The position numbers and the translations under genes were made by a program. DNA of 32,857 nucleotides from JBFWIW01 sp050253535 (GTDB taxonomy: Bacteria > Bacillota > Clostridia > Oscillospirales > Oscillospiraceae), in contig JBFWIW010000033.1 of the NCBI GenBank assembly GCA_050253535.1, positions 1 to 32,857 of the forward strand, given 5' to 3'. Shown piece by piece: positions 25,155 to 32,272 of the stretch. Under the pieces are notes generated by a model. The model saw only the letters and a list, made by a program, of their open reading frames with translations, was not told the DNA's origin and ran no database searches. How positions within the stretch are numbered: the first letter of the stretch is position 1; each line of letters opens with the position of its first letter.

Positions 25155-25304
25155 CTACTTCGTTTCGCTGTGCAAAGTATGCTTGCGGCAGAAACGACAG
25201 TACTTGTTAAGTTCAAGACGGTCAGGTGTGTTTTTCTTGTTTTTCATTGTGTTGTAATTTCTCTGCTTGCATTCATTGCATCTGAGCGTTATTTTTACTC
25301 GCAT
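25155..25304 (-). CDS. rpmG: 50S ribosomal protein L33 (zinc-binding type)
   Basis: A 49-residue protein starting MRVKITLRCNECKQRNY and ending FCRKHTLHSETK. Two zinc knuckles, CxxC at 9-12 and CxxC at 36-39, mark the zinc-containing type of L33. The ATG at 25304 lies six bases after GGAGGTG. It is the first gene of the rpmG-secE-nusG-rplK-rplA operon, an order widely conserved in Bacillota. A strong promoter with a roughly 90-base leader precedes it. Confidence 0.96.
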   Translation of the reverse strand: MRVKITLRCNECKQRNYNTMKNKKNTPDRLELNKYCRFCRKHTLHSETK

Positions 25305-25401
25305 TTACGGCACCTCCAATTTAATTGCCTCCCTGTTTGGATTTGACAAAATCAAGGCTTTTTGCACACAAAAAATAGCCTCTCTGTCGACAGGTAGAGT
25401 T

Positions 25402-25430
25402 AGTATAACACGGTTCGGTAGCGAGGTCAA
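25402..25430 (-). promoter_or_regulatory. Strong promoter of the rpmG-secE-nusG-rplK-rplA operon
   Basis: On the minus strand TTGACC (25430-25425), a 17-base spacer and TATACT (25407-25402), with TGT before the -10 forming an extended element. Confidence 0.75.
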
Positions 25431-25465
25431 CTCTTTTTGTTGCTTATATTTATGTGTTTAAAGCT

Positions 25466-25533
25466 AAATAAGCAATTAATTATTAAAATTATTGCTTATT
25501 TAATAAAAAACGGATATCATTATTGCAATGATA
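25466..25533 (+). promoter_or_regulatory. Putative ruvX promoter framed by two dyads
   Basis: TTGCTT (25492-25497), 17 bases, TATCAT (25515-25520). The -35 box lies in the right arm of AAATAAGCAAT/ATTGCTTATTT (25466-25476 with 25491-25501), and the -10 in TATCATT/AATGATA (25515-25521 with 25527-25533). The dyads could bind a regulator or simply reflect AT-rich sequence. Confidence 0.4.
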
Positions 25534-25549
25534 AATTGAGGTATATAAT

Positions 25550-25960
25550 ATGAGGATAATGGCTGTAGATTATGGCGATGCGCGCACGGGGCTCGCTGTC
25601 TCGGATGCGGGGGGATTCCTCGCAGGGGAGGCGTGGGTCGTCTCGGACTGGAACGCGGAGCGTTTAGCGGATACTATTTCCACTGAAGCGAGGGCTCGGG
25701 GGGTTGAAAGGCTCGTCATGGGCTATCCGCGCAATATGGATGGCACACTGGGCCCGAGAGCTGAGAAATATTCAGAGTTTGCAAAGCTCGTGAGCGAAAA
25801 GAGCGGTATTGAGGTTGTGCTATGGGACGAGAGGCGTACGACCGTGGACGCGCACAGGATACTTTCAGAGGCCGGAAAGCGCGGAAAAAAGCGCAGGGAA
25901 ACGGTGGATGCCGTAGCGGCGACATTGATATTGGAGGGATACCTAGAAAGCCTTAAGTAA
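25550..25960 (+). CDS. ruvX: RuvX/YqgF-family Holliday junction resolvase-like nuclease
   Basis: A 136-residue RNase H-fold protein. The first strand holds the acidic residue in MAVDYGDARTGLAVSD, then VMGYPRNMDGTLGPRAEKY, VLWDERRTTVDAHRIL (second acidic site) and a terminal DAVAATLILEGYL with the last aspartate. Proteins of this family are essential in many bacteria and are involved in 16S rRNA 5' end processing; the resolvase role is a historic prediction. GAGG stands before the ATG. The gene is transcribed alone, divergent from rpmG, and ends at a strong bidirectional terminator. Confidence 0.94.
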   Translation: MRIMAVDYGDARTGLAVSDAGGFLAGEAWVVSDWNAERLADTISTEARARGVERLVMGYPRNMDGTLGPRAEKYSEFAKLVSEKSGIEVVLWDERRTTVDAHRILSEAGKRGKKRRETVDAVAATLILEGYLESLK

Positions 25961-26011
25961 AGCTGGGTTTTTGGCAGGTATGCCGGCAGGGCCTGCCACG
26001 CAGACCCCTAA

Positions 26012-26048
26012 AAACGACTTCCGGCATATAAGCTGCCGGAAGTCGTTT
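26012..26048. terminator. Bidirectional terminator between ruvX and murC
   Basis: A 15-bp perfect stem (26012-26026 with 26034-26048) with a seven-base loop. The minus side reads TTTTTAGG, serving murC, and the plus side TTTAAT, serving ruvX. Confidence 0.85.
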
Positions 26049-26124
26049 AATCTGATTTGGGCATTTGAATATTGTAATAATCGTTTTTGCATTACTATTA
26101 TCAGTGGCAAGCATCGAAATTTAT

Positions 26125-27501
26125 TTAAGTCTTTACGATTTGTTCGCCTACTCGGAAGATGTCACCCGCGCCGACAGTCAAAATAATGTCTCCGGGCGAG
26201 GCGGTTTTCCGAAGTTTATCCTCCAGTTCGGCGAATGTCGAACAGTAATCGGCGCCGGGTATCCTGTCGGCTACGTCTTTGGACGATATGCCAAGAGTGT
26301 TCTTTTCCCTTGCGGCATATATTTCAGCCAGAAAAACGATATCTGCGCGGGAGAGCTCCCGTACGAAATCGTTAAAGAGGGCTTTGGTACGGGTATAGGT
26401 ATGCGGTTGAAAAGCTATAATGATCCTCTTATAGCCGAGGGTCGACACGGCATCAAAAAGCGCGTGCAGTTCACCCGGATGGTGTGCATAATCGTCGTAG
26501 ACCTGTGCGCCGTTGTATTCACCCTTACGCTCGAATCTACGGCCCGCACCTGTGAAACAGGCGAGGCCCGTTAAAACAGCGGGGGAGGGAATTCCAAGCG
26601 AAATTGCGGAAGCCGCCGCCGCAAGGGCGTTTTTCACGTTATGGACGCCCGGTATCTCGAGCCTTATGTGAGTATAGACGCTGTCTCCGTGCAGCACATC
26701 GAAGCTGGAACCCTTTTCGTTCGTCCTGATATTTACCGCCCTCACTTCAGCATTTTCTGAGAAGCCGAAAGTGATTATGCGGCGCTTCAGGCCCGCGAGA
26801 GCGTCCATCGTGTTTTTGTCGTCATTGTTGGCAACGACTATGCCCGTATCCTCCGGAACTAAGGAGGCAAAGCGACGGAACGCGGATTTTACGTCTTCAA
26901 GGTCGCGGAAAAAGTCAAGGTGGTCAGCCTCTATATTGAGGACTACGGCAATCGTTGGCGAAAAATTTAAAAAAGAGTTATAATATTCACATGACTCAAG
27001 GACGATGGTGTCCCCGCCGCCTACACGGTGTCCGCTCCCCAGAAGTGGCAGTGTTCCTCCTATCATAACTGTAGGATCTTTTTTTGCTGCCATAAGGATA
27101 TGCGTCACCATCGAGGTGGTCGTGGTCTTACCGTGCGTACCGGATATGCATACGGCATTTTTGAAACGGCGCATGATATAGCCCCAACCCTCCGCGCGTT
27201 CAAACACGGGTATTCCCGCATCACGGGCGGCTATAACTTCCACATTGTCGTCTCTGGCCGCTGCCGTACGGACAATAAACCGGGCCCCTTTTATGTTTTC
27301 GGCATGGTGGCCTATGGTAACTGGTATGCCGAGAGAACGCAGGTGCTGTACGGAAGGGCCGTCGTTCATGTCAGAACCGGTGACAAGCAGCCCCTGCCCA
27401 AAAAGCACCTCTGCGAGAGGCGACATGGATACTCCGCCGATGCCGATCAGGTGACAATGCACACCGGGCTTCATGTATTTTTCAAGATCGGATATAATCA
27501 T
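26125..27501 (-). CDS. murC: UDP-N-acetylmuramate--L-alanine ligase
   Basis: A 458-residue cytoplasmic ligase that adds L-alanine to UDP-MurNAc, the first peptide step of peptidoglycan precursor synthesis. The N-terminal Rossmann domain has HLIGIGGVSMSPLA (17-30). The central ATPase domain has GTHGKTTTTSM (121-131) and an ESCEYYNSFL segment. The C-terminal ligase domain has YDDYAHHPGEL and FQPHTYTRT, ending GAGDI. The ATG follows AGGAG. It stands apart from other mur genes, transcribed divergently from cca. Confidence 0.97.
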   Translation of the reverse strand: MIISDLEKYMKPGVHCHLIGIGGVSMSPLAEVLFGQGLLVTGSDMNDGPSVQHLRSLGIPVTIGHHAENIKGARFIVRTAAARDDNVEVIAARDAGIPVFERAEGWGYIMRRFKNAVCISGTHGKTTTTSMVTHILMAAKKDPTVMIGGTLPLLGSGHRVGGGDTIVLESCEYYNSFLNFSPTIAVVLNIEADHLDFFRDLEDVKSAFRRFASLVPEDTGIVVANNDDKNTMDALAGLKRRIITFGFSENAEVRAVNIRTNEKGSSFDVLHGDSVYTHIRLEIPGVHNVKNALAAAASAISLGIPSPAVLTGLACFTGAGRRFERKGEYNGAQVYDDYAHHPGELHALFDAVSTLGYKRIIIAFQPHTYTRTKALFNDFVRELSRADIVFLAEIYAAREKNTLGISSKDVADRIPGADYCSTFAELEDKLRKTASPGDIILTVGAGDIFRVGEQIVKT

Positions 27502-27569
27502 AAAACTCCTAAAGGCCTGACGGTTTATGTGGCCTGCTAAAAATATTATTTAATGGTTTATGAGTCTTG

Positions 27570-27598
27570 TTGATATTAGGCCGAGAAAATATTATAAT
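27570..27598 (+). promoter_or_regulatory. Promoter of cca
   Basis: TTGATA (27570-27575), a 17-base spacer and a consensus TATAAT (27593-27598), about 90 bases before the ATG at 27693. The ribosome binding site is AGGAG (27682-27686). No clear promoter for murC was found on the opposite strand. Confidence 0.6.
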
Positions 27599-27692
27599 AC
27601 TAATTATATGAGAATACAATAGGATTTACACAGTCTCTTTATATGCTTTTTATGCGAAAACAATCGAAAATTTTCATTTTTAGGAGTATTCA

Positions 27693-29033
27693 ATGCAGTG
27701 TATTATGCCGCCTGAGTTTATAGACAAAATACTCGGAAAATTAGAGGAATGCGGTTATGATGCCTATCTCGCCGGAGGCTGTGTGCGGGATATCGTGATG
27801 GGCAGGGAAATACATGATTGGGATATCGCCACCTCCGCACTGCCTGAGGAAGTAGAGGCCTGCTTCGTATGCGGGAAAGTGCTGGAGACCGGTGCGAAAC
27901 ATGGCACAGTTACCGTCATTGCCTTCGGAGGGGTGGCTGAGGTAACGACCTTTCGTGTGGACGGAAAGTATTCTGACAGCCGCAGACCGGACAGTGTCAA
28001 GTTTGTAAGGACGCTCTCCGAGGATTTAAAGCGCCGCGACTTCACCATTAACGCGATGGCAATGTCCCGCTCCGGAGTAATCACTGACCTTTTTGGAGGG
28101 CGGGATGATATTTTAAAAAAACTAATCCGCTGTGTCGGGGATGCGGAGACGCGCTTTAATGAGGACGCCTTACGCATTTTACGGGCGCTGCGGTTTGCAT
28201 CAAAGCTCGGATTTAAGATAGAGAAAAAAACAGCCGTGGCTATGCTGTGCTGCCGGGGGCTGCTTTCAGCGATATCAGCGGAGCGAATTTATGCAGAGCT
28301 CTGTGGTGCGCTCTGCGGTGAGAATGCCGGCAGCGTATTCACGGAATTCGCCGACATTTTTGCCGTGGTGATACCGGAAATAAAAGCAACCTTCGGCTTT
28401 GACCAAAAAACGAAATACCACTGCTACGATATTTGGCAGCACACTGTGCATGCTGTAGAGGCCGCGCCTGACGACCTTGTTCTGCGGCTTACCATGCTGT
28501 TTCACGATCTGGGGAAGCCGGAGTGTTTTACGCGGGATGCAAACGGCGTCGGACATTTCTATGGGCACGGAAAGGTGAGCGAGCGGATAGCGTTTGATAT
28601 TATGACGCGCCTTAAAAGTCCGGCAAAGATGCGTGACGACGTCGTGTATCTTGTGAAATACCATGATGAAAGACTGCCGGAGGATGAAAAAACGATGCGC
28701 CGTTTTCTGGCTAAGCACGGAGAAGAACGCGCCAGACAGATAATAAATGTCCATCGGGCGGATTCTGCCGCGCAGACGGAGGTTTTGCGAAGGGAGCGGG
28801 CCGCTGAGCTCAAATGGGTGGAGCATATGCTGGACGAGGCTGTCGCAGCCGGAAGGTGTGTTTCGATAAAGGATCTCGCGGTGGGCGGCGGAGACCTTTT
28901 AAAGCTGGGCATACCGGAGGGCAAGGGGATAGGCGAGACGCTTTCATTTCTCCTTGACCACGTTCTGGAGAATCCGGAAGACAATACGCAAAAGCGCCTT
29001 ATCGAGATAGCAAAAAACACCGGACGCGTTTAG
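27693..29033 (+). CDS. cca: CCA tRNA nucleotidyltransferase with HD domain
   Basis: A 446-residue class II nucleotidyltransferase that builds or repairs the 3' CCA of tRNA. The head has GGCVRD (28-33) and the metal-binding DWD (42-44) in REIHDWDIATS, then RRDFTINAMA and RILRALRFASKLGFKI. A C-terminal HD phosphohydrolase domain follows, with WQHTVHA and FHDLGKP (about 268-274). It may instead be a poly(A) polymerase-like relative; the domain mix fits bacterial CCA or A-adding enzymes. The last codons and the TAG stop (29031-29033) lie inside the terminator hairpin. Confidence 0.93.
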   Translation: MQCIMPPEFIDKILGKLEECGYDAYLAGGCVRDIVMGREIHDWDIATSALPEEVEACFVCGKVLETGAKHGTVTVIAFGGVAEVTTFRVDGKYSDSRRPDSVKFVRTLSEDLKRRDFTINAMAMSRSGVITDLFGGRDDILKKLIRCVGDAETRFNEDALRILRALRFASKLGFKIEKKTAVAMLCCRGLLSAISAERIYAELCGALCGENAGSVFTEFADIFAVVIPEIKATFGFDQKTKYHCYDIWQHTVHAVEAAPDDLVLRLTMLFHDLGKPECFTRDANGVGHFYGHGKVSERIAFDIMTRLKSPAKMRDDVVYLVKYHDERLPEDEKTMRRFLAKHGEERARQIINVHRADSAAQTEVLRRERAAELKWVEHMLDEAVAAGRCVSIKDLAVGGGDLLKLGIPEGKGIGETLSFLLDHVLENPEDNTQKRLIEIAKNTGRV

Positions 29034-29046
29034 CGTCCGGTGTTTT
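29014..29046. terminator. Bidirectional terminator over the cca stop codon
   Basis: AAAACACCGGACGC (29014-29027) pairs with GCGTCCGGTGTTTT (29033-29046) around GTTTA. The stop codon of cca falls in the loop and first base of the right arm. On the minus strand TTTTTT follows, serving rplT. Confidence 0.88.
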
Positions 29047-29057
29047 AGGTTGCTTTA

Positions 29058-29417
29058 TTATGCGCCGATGGCGGACTTTGCCGTGTCGCAGAGGGCGGTA
29101 AACGCCTCGGGGTTGTGGATGGCGGTCTCAGATAACATCTTTCGGTTCATCTCGATACCGGAAAGCTTAAGGCCGTGCATGAAGCGGGAATAGTTCATTC
29201 CGTTCATTTTGCAGGCCGCGTTTATCCGGGATATCCAAAGCTGACGGTAATCTCTTTTCTTACGCTTACGTCCGACATAAGCATAGGTGAGGGACTTCAT
29301 AACGGCCTGATTGGCCATTTTATAGTGGGTAGACTTGGAACCCCAATAGCCCTTTGCGAGCTTTAATATCTTGTTTCTTCTTTTACGCGTCATCATCGCG
29401 CCTTTGATTCTGGCCAT
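29058..29417 (-). CDS. rplT: 50S ribosomal protein L20
   Basis: A 119-residue early assembly protein of the large subunit, very basic. It starts MARIKGAMMTRKRRNKIL and contains AKGYWGSKSTHYKMA and the RDYRQLWISRINAAC and NYSRFMHGLK segments of the family. It is the last gene of infC-rpmI-rplT and ends 12 bases from a bidirectional terminator. In Bacillus subtilis L20 represses this operon by transcription attenuation in the infC leader; a fitting hairpin exists here (30230-30265). Confidence 0.98.
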   Translation of the reverse strand: MARIKGAMMTRKRRNKILKLAKGYWGSKSTHYKMANQAVMKSLTYAYVGRKRKKRDYRQLWISRINAACKMNGMNYSRFMHGLKLSGIEMNRKMLSETAIHNPEAFTALCDTAKSAIGA

Positions 29418-29432
29418 ATTCTTTAACCTCCC

Positions 29433-29630
29433 TTATTTGTACAGGATCATGCGCTTGATCGCCGCTTCGTTCGTGGCGTCGGCATAGGCGCCCTTGCGGA
29501 GGCCTCTCTTGCGCTTGGTGGTCTTTTTGTTTAAAATATGGCTCTTAAAAGCGTGAGCGCGCTTTACTTTGCCGGACTTCGTGAGACTAAATCTCTTCTT
29601 CGCCCCGCTGTGAGTTTTGATCTTCGGCAT
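29433..29630 (-). CDS. rpmI: 50S ribosomal protein L35
   Basis: A 65-residue basic protein that begins MPKIKTHSGAKKRFSLTKSGKVKR and ends with MILYK, in agreement with the family. AAGGAG precedes the ATG. It lies between infC (42 bases upstream) and rplT (15 bases downstream), the universal order of this operon. Confidence 0.98.
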   Translation of the reverse strand: MPKIKTHSGAKKRFSLTKSGKVKRAHAFKSHILNKKTTKRKRGLRKGAYADATNEAAIKRMILYK

Positions 29631-29672
29631 AATGGGTTTCTCCTTCCAGAATAAATTGGTTATTGCGTAATG

Positions 29673-30191
29673 CTACTTTACGTTTTTGGGGGACATAAAG
29701 ATGCTCATATGGCGGCCTTCGAGCTTGGGATCTTTGTCCAGTACGGCAAGCTCTCCGCATTCAGAGGCAAACTTCATGAGAAGTTCACGGCCGATCTCCG
29801 TATGAGCCATCTCACGGCCGCGGAAACGTACGGTGACTTTGAGGCGGTTGCCTTCACGCAAAAATTTCTGCCCGTTTTTCAGCTTTACGTTAAAATCGTT
29901 GAGGCCTATACCGGGAGACATGCGTATCTCCTTGATCTCGACGACGTGCTGGTTCCTGCGGGCTTCTTTTTCGCGCTTGAGCTGCTCAAAGCGGTACTTG
30001 CCGTAGTCCATGACCTTACAGACAGGGGGGTTCGATCCGGGAGCGATCTTTACAAGGTCGAGTCCTTTTTCGATGGCAATATCCAGAGCGGCGGTAACGG
30101 TCATTATTCCAAGCTGAGCTCCGTCATCGCCGATAAGGCGCACTTCTTTATCACGGATTTCCTCGTTTATCTGATGCTCCAAGCTACTGAT
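29673..30191 (-). CDS. infC: Translation initiation factor IF-3 (apparent ATC start)
   Basis: A 172-residue IF-3 that keeps the 30S subunit free and checks the start codon. The N-domain has QINEEIRDKEVRLIGDDGAQLGIM, the linker is lysine/arginine-rich, and the C-domain has KEIRMSPGIGLNDFNVKLKN and TVRFRGREMAH. There is no ATG, GTG or well-placed TTG at the expected site. The only Shine-Dalgarno, GGAGG (30205-30201), is nine bases before an in-frame ATC at 30191-30189, which begins (M)SSLEHQINEE. Infrequent AUU/AUC/AUA starts are a known feature of infC and allow IF-3 to repress itself. The open frame upstream to 30281 is not credible protein. Confidence 0.92.
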   Translation of the reverse strand: MSSLEHQINEEIRDKEVRLIGDDGAQLGIMTVTAALDIAIEKGLDLVKIAPGSNPPVCKVMDYGKYRFEQLKREKEARRNQHVVEIKEIRMSPGIGLNDFNVKLKNGQKFLREGNRLKVTVRFRGREMAHTEIGRELLMKFASECGELAVLDKDPKLEGRHMSIFMSPKNVK

Positions 30192-30365
30192 ATTAAAACA
30201 CCTCCAAAAAATGAGTGTGAGACATACCCCACAAAAAACAAACCGCGGATACAAAAGCATCCGCGTACAAAGACACAACACCGCACAAGGCAGAGTTTTC
30301 GATGTTGACCGCGGCGCATAAAGTGGCCGGGTGAGGACGGGGATGCCGTTCCTTCTTTATTTTCC
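30192..30365 (-). promoter_or_regulatory. L20-type attenuator leader of infC-rpmI-rplT
   Basis: A leader of about 170 bases lies between the promoter and infC. Near its end, read on the minus strand, CGCGGAT (30265-30259) pairs with ATCCGCG (30250-30244), followed by GTTTGTTTTTTG, an intrinsic terminator ahead of the ribosome binding site. A second CCGCGG hexamer at 30309-30314 could pair with the terminator arm as an anti-terminator. This is the arrangement used by L20 in Bacillus; the L20-binding part was not folded in full. Confidence 0.6.
30230..30265 (-). terminator. Conditional terminator inside the infC leader
   Basis: The CGCGGAT/ATCCGCG stem with an eight-base loop and T-rich tail (minus strand) lies 25 bases upstream of the infC Shine-Dalgarno, so it would stop infC transcription unless opened. 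Confidence 0.65.
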
Positions 30366-30371
30366 TTATGT

Positions 30372-30400
30372 AATATATCAGGTGGAGAGCTGAATGTCAA
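30372..30400 (-). promoter_or_regulatory. Promoter of the infC operon
   Basis: On the minus strand a consensus TTGACA (30400-30395), 17 bases and TATATT (30377-30372). Confidence 0.75.
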
Positions 30401-30533
30401 TATAAACTATATAAAACTTTAGGAAAAACTTTTGGAAGCGGTCACCGCCGTTTCTTTTGCTGGACATAAAAGGACTTCCTGTGATAATATATCAATGTAT
30501 GTACACAATGAGAGAAAAAAGGAAATAGAGAGG

Positions 30534-30740
30534 ATAGTGTGAAAGCTTTCACACTATTTATTAATGGCTCCGTTTCTCTCCGTCTGCGGAGGGTACCCGG
30601 AATTGATGCAAGTTTAAAAATCAAACCAATGCGCCAATTGCTCGCCGCTTACGTTTTGGCCGGAATTGATTTGCAATATAATTTCCCATCCGGGGGAGGT
30701 TATCATGTATTATGTTACGCTTTAAGCATGTGAGGTTATA
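30534..30740 (+). repeat. Structured repeat element, copy C (double module), leader of the glycosyltransferase gene
   Basis: It opens with a perfect 24-base palindrome (30534-30557) containing TAGTGTGAAA. A first stem-1-like module (30558-30607, CTCCG/CGGAG) and a second (30635-30668, CAATT/AATTG enclosing GCC/GGC) follow, then a CCC/GGG hairpin (about 30684-30697) and TTACGC (30715-30720). It ends in GTGAGG (30730-30735) five bases before the ATG at 30741. The sequence GGAATTGATTTGCAA is close to copy A. Confidence 0.65.
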
Positions 30741-31463
30741 ATGAGAACGGATGTCCTTGGAATCGGTTTTGACGATATCAATATGGACGAGGCTGTAAAA
30801 ATTGCCGAAGAGCTCATGGAAAAGCGGCGGGCGGCATATGCCGTGACACCCAATCCGGAAATTGTCTGGCTGTGCCGGAATGATCCCAAACTGAAAAAAG
30901 CTGTGGAAGGTGCCGCACTTGTCATACCGGACGGAATCGGGATAATATACGGCGCGAAGATTCTCGGCCGTCCCTTGAAGGGGAAAATGCCTGGCATCGA
31001 TTTTGCCGAGCGGCTTTTTGCCGAGATGGCCAAGACGGGGAAGAGCGTCTATTTTTTCGGCTCGAAGCCGGGTGTCGCGAAATTGGCGGCTGCGAACCTG
31101 AAAGAGCGGTTTAATGGTCTTGTCATTGCCGGCACGCACGACGGATATTTTAACGATGACACCCCGATTATAGATGATATAAATGAAAAAAAACCGGATC
31201 TTCTGCTTGTCTGCCTCGGTGCGCCGAAGCAGGAGTGCTGGATGCATGATAACGCAGAAAAGCTGGATGCTGGCTTTATGGCAGGTCTCGGAGGTTCTCT
31301 GGACGTATTTGCCGGAGTCGTGGAGAGGGCACCGGAAAATTGGCGGAGGTTGAACCTCGAATGGCTTTACCGGCTTAAAAGAGAACCGAGGAGAATTACA
31401 AGAATGATTAAGCTGCCGATGTTTCTCCTGGCCGTGATAGGCCAGCGGATAAGGCGCATTTAG
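30741..31463 (+). CDS. WecG/TagA/CpsF-family glycosyltransferase
   Basis: A 240-residue GT26-family enzyme. Family marks are YAVTPNPEIVWLCRND near the N-terminus, VIPDGIGIIYGAKILG, GKSVYFFGSKPGVA, AGTHDGYF and DLLLVCLGAPKQECWM, ending with a WRRLNLEWLYRLKREPRRI amphipathic tail that usually associates with the membrane. TagA adds N-acetylmannosamine to the lipid carrier in wall teichoic acid synthesis; WecG acts in a similar step for other glycans. Which sugar is used here cannot be told. No other polymer genes are next to it. Its ribosome binding site is part of repeat copy C, and copy D starts seven bases after its stop. Confidence 0.92.
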   Translation: MRTDVLGIGFDDINMDEAVKIAEELMEKRRAAYAVTPNPEIVWLCRNDPKLKKAVEGAALVIPDGIGIIYGAKILGRPLKGKMPGIDFAERLFAEMAKTGKSVYFFGSKPGVAKLAAANLKERFNGLVIAGTHDGYFNDDTPIIDDINEKKPDLLLVCLGAPKQECWMHDNAEKLDAGFMAGLGGSLDVFAGVVERAPENWRRLNLEWLYRLKREPRRITRMIKLPMFLLAVIGQRIRRI

Positions 31464-31469
31464 CGGGGG

Positions 31470-31609
31470 ATAGTGTGAAGAGTCACATTATATAATAAAA
31501 TGTCCCTTTTACTCGCCGTCTCTGGCGGCAGCCGAATAGCTGGACGGATTCTCCCATACGCGGGAGAATTTAATGATTATTAGTACGCGTCGGCGTATGG
31601 GAGGTTTGC
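31470..31609 (+). repeat. Structured repeat element, copy D (complete), leader of the thymidylate kinase gene
   Basis: ATAGTGTGA (31470-31478) pairs with TCACATTAT (31483-31491) around AGAG. Then come GCCG/CGGC (31515-31518 with 31526-31529), ATTCTCCC/GGGAGAAT (31548-31555 with 31562-31569) around ATACGC, and TACGC/GCGTA (31584-31588 with 31593-31597) around GTCG. It ends in GGGAGG (31599-31604) five bases before the ATG at 31610. This is the most compact complete copy. Confidence 0.7.
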
Positions 31610-32272
31610 ATGGGCAGACTAATTGTATTAGAGGGTATTGACGGCAGCGGCAAATCAACGCAGTTCAAAATGCTCTGTGAGCGGCTCGAAGAAGAAAAGC
31701 GGACTTTTCAGAGGCTCGTTTTCCCGCAGTATTCGGAGCCATCGTCGGCCCTACTCCGTATGTATCTCGCCGGTGAGTTCGGAACGGATCCTGAATCCGT
31801 AAACGCCTACGCCGCCTCAACCTTTTTTGCGGTAGACCGTTATGCTTCGTATGTTAAGGTATGGCGTGATTATTACAATGAGGGAGGACTTGTTCTAGCC
31901 GATCGGTATACAACGAGTAATGCCATACATCAGGCGTCAAAGATAACTACCGAAAAGAGGGCGGAGTACCTCGACTGGCTGTATGACTTCGAGTTCAGGC
32001 TTCTGGAGCTCCCAAGGCCGGACGCCGTCATATATATGGATGTACCGCTCTCAACTGCTGTCTCACAAATGCGCAGGAGAGAGACAGAAACCAAAACAAA
32101 GAGTGATATTCACGAGGCTGACACAAAGTATCTCGAAGTGTGCCGCAAGTGCGGACTTGAGGCGGCTGAGCTTTATGGCTGGCATAAGATAAAATGCACG
32201 GAGGACGGCGTTATGCGTCCTCTGCAGGACATCCATGAGGCTGTTTACAGTGCGGTGAGAAATTACTTATGA
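31610..32272 (+). CDS. tmk: Thymidylate kinase-like deoxynucleotide kinase
   Basis: A 220-residue P-loop kinase that should convert dTMP to dTDP. The P-loop is GIDGSGKST (9-17), followed by a FPQYSEPSSALLRMYL segment, FFAVDRYAS, VLADRYTTSNA and a mobile lid rich in arginine (SQMRRRETETKTK). The usual bacterial REPGG motif after the first helix is missing; the FPxxS...YL form recalls eukaryotic-type thymidylate kinases, so another deoxynucleoside monophosphate could be used. The ribosome binding site comes from repeat copy D. The stop overlaps the start of the next gene (ATGA at 32269-32272), so the two are translationally coupled. Confidence 0.85.
   Translation: MGRLIVLEGIDGSGKSTQFKMLCERLEEEKRTFQRLVFPQYSEPSSALLRMYLAGEFGTDPESVNAYAASTFFAVDRYASYVKVWRDYYNEGGLVLADRYTTSNAIHQASKITTEKRAEYLDWLYDFEFRLLELPRPDAVIYMDVPLSTAVSQMRRRETETKTKSDIHEADTKYLEVCRKCGLEAAELYGWHKIKCTEDGVMRPLQDIHEAVYSAVRNYL

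Noticed and set aside
26065..27540. Plus-strand frames of 169 and 170 codons
   Set aside because: They are antisense to murC, whose GTHGKTTT and ligase motifs are intact.
30192..30281. An N-terminal extension of IF-3 beginning MLCLCTRMLL
   Set aside because: It spans the leader terminator and has no family match; the ribosome binding site and homology point to the ATC at 30191.
7861..31609. Terminal inverted repeats and target duplications expected for a MITE
   Set aside because: The element's left end (GGATAGTGTGA) is not the complement of its right end (GAGGTTTATATG), and no clear flanking duplications were seen, so a classical MITE is not supported.
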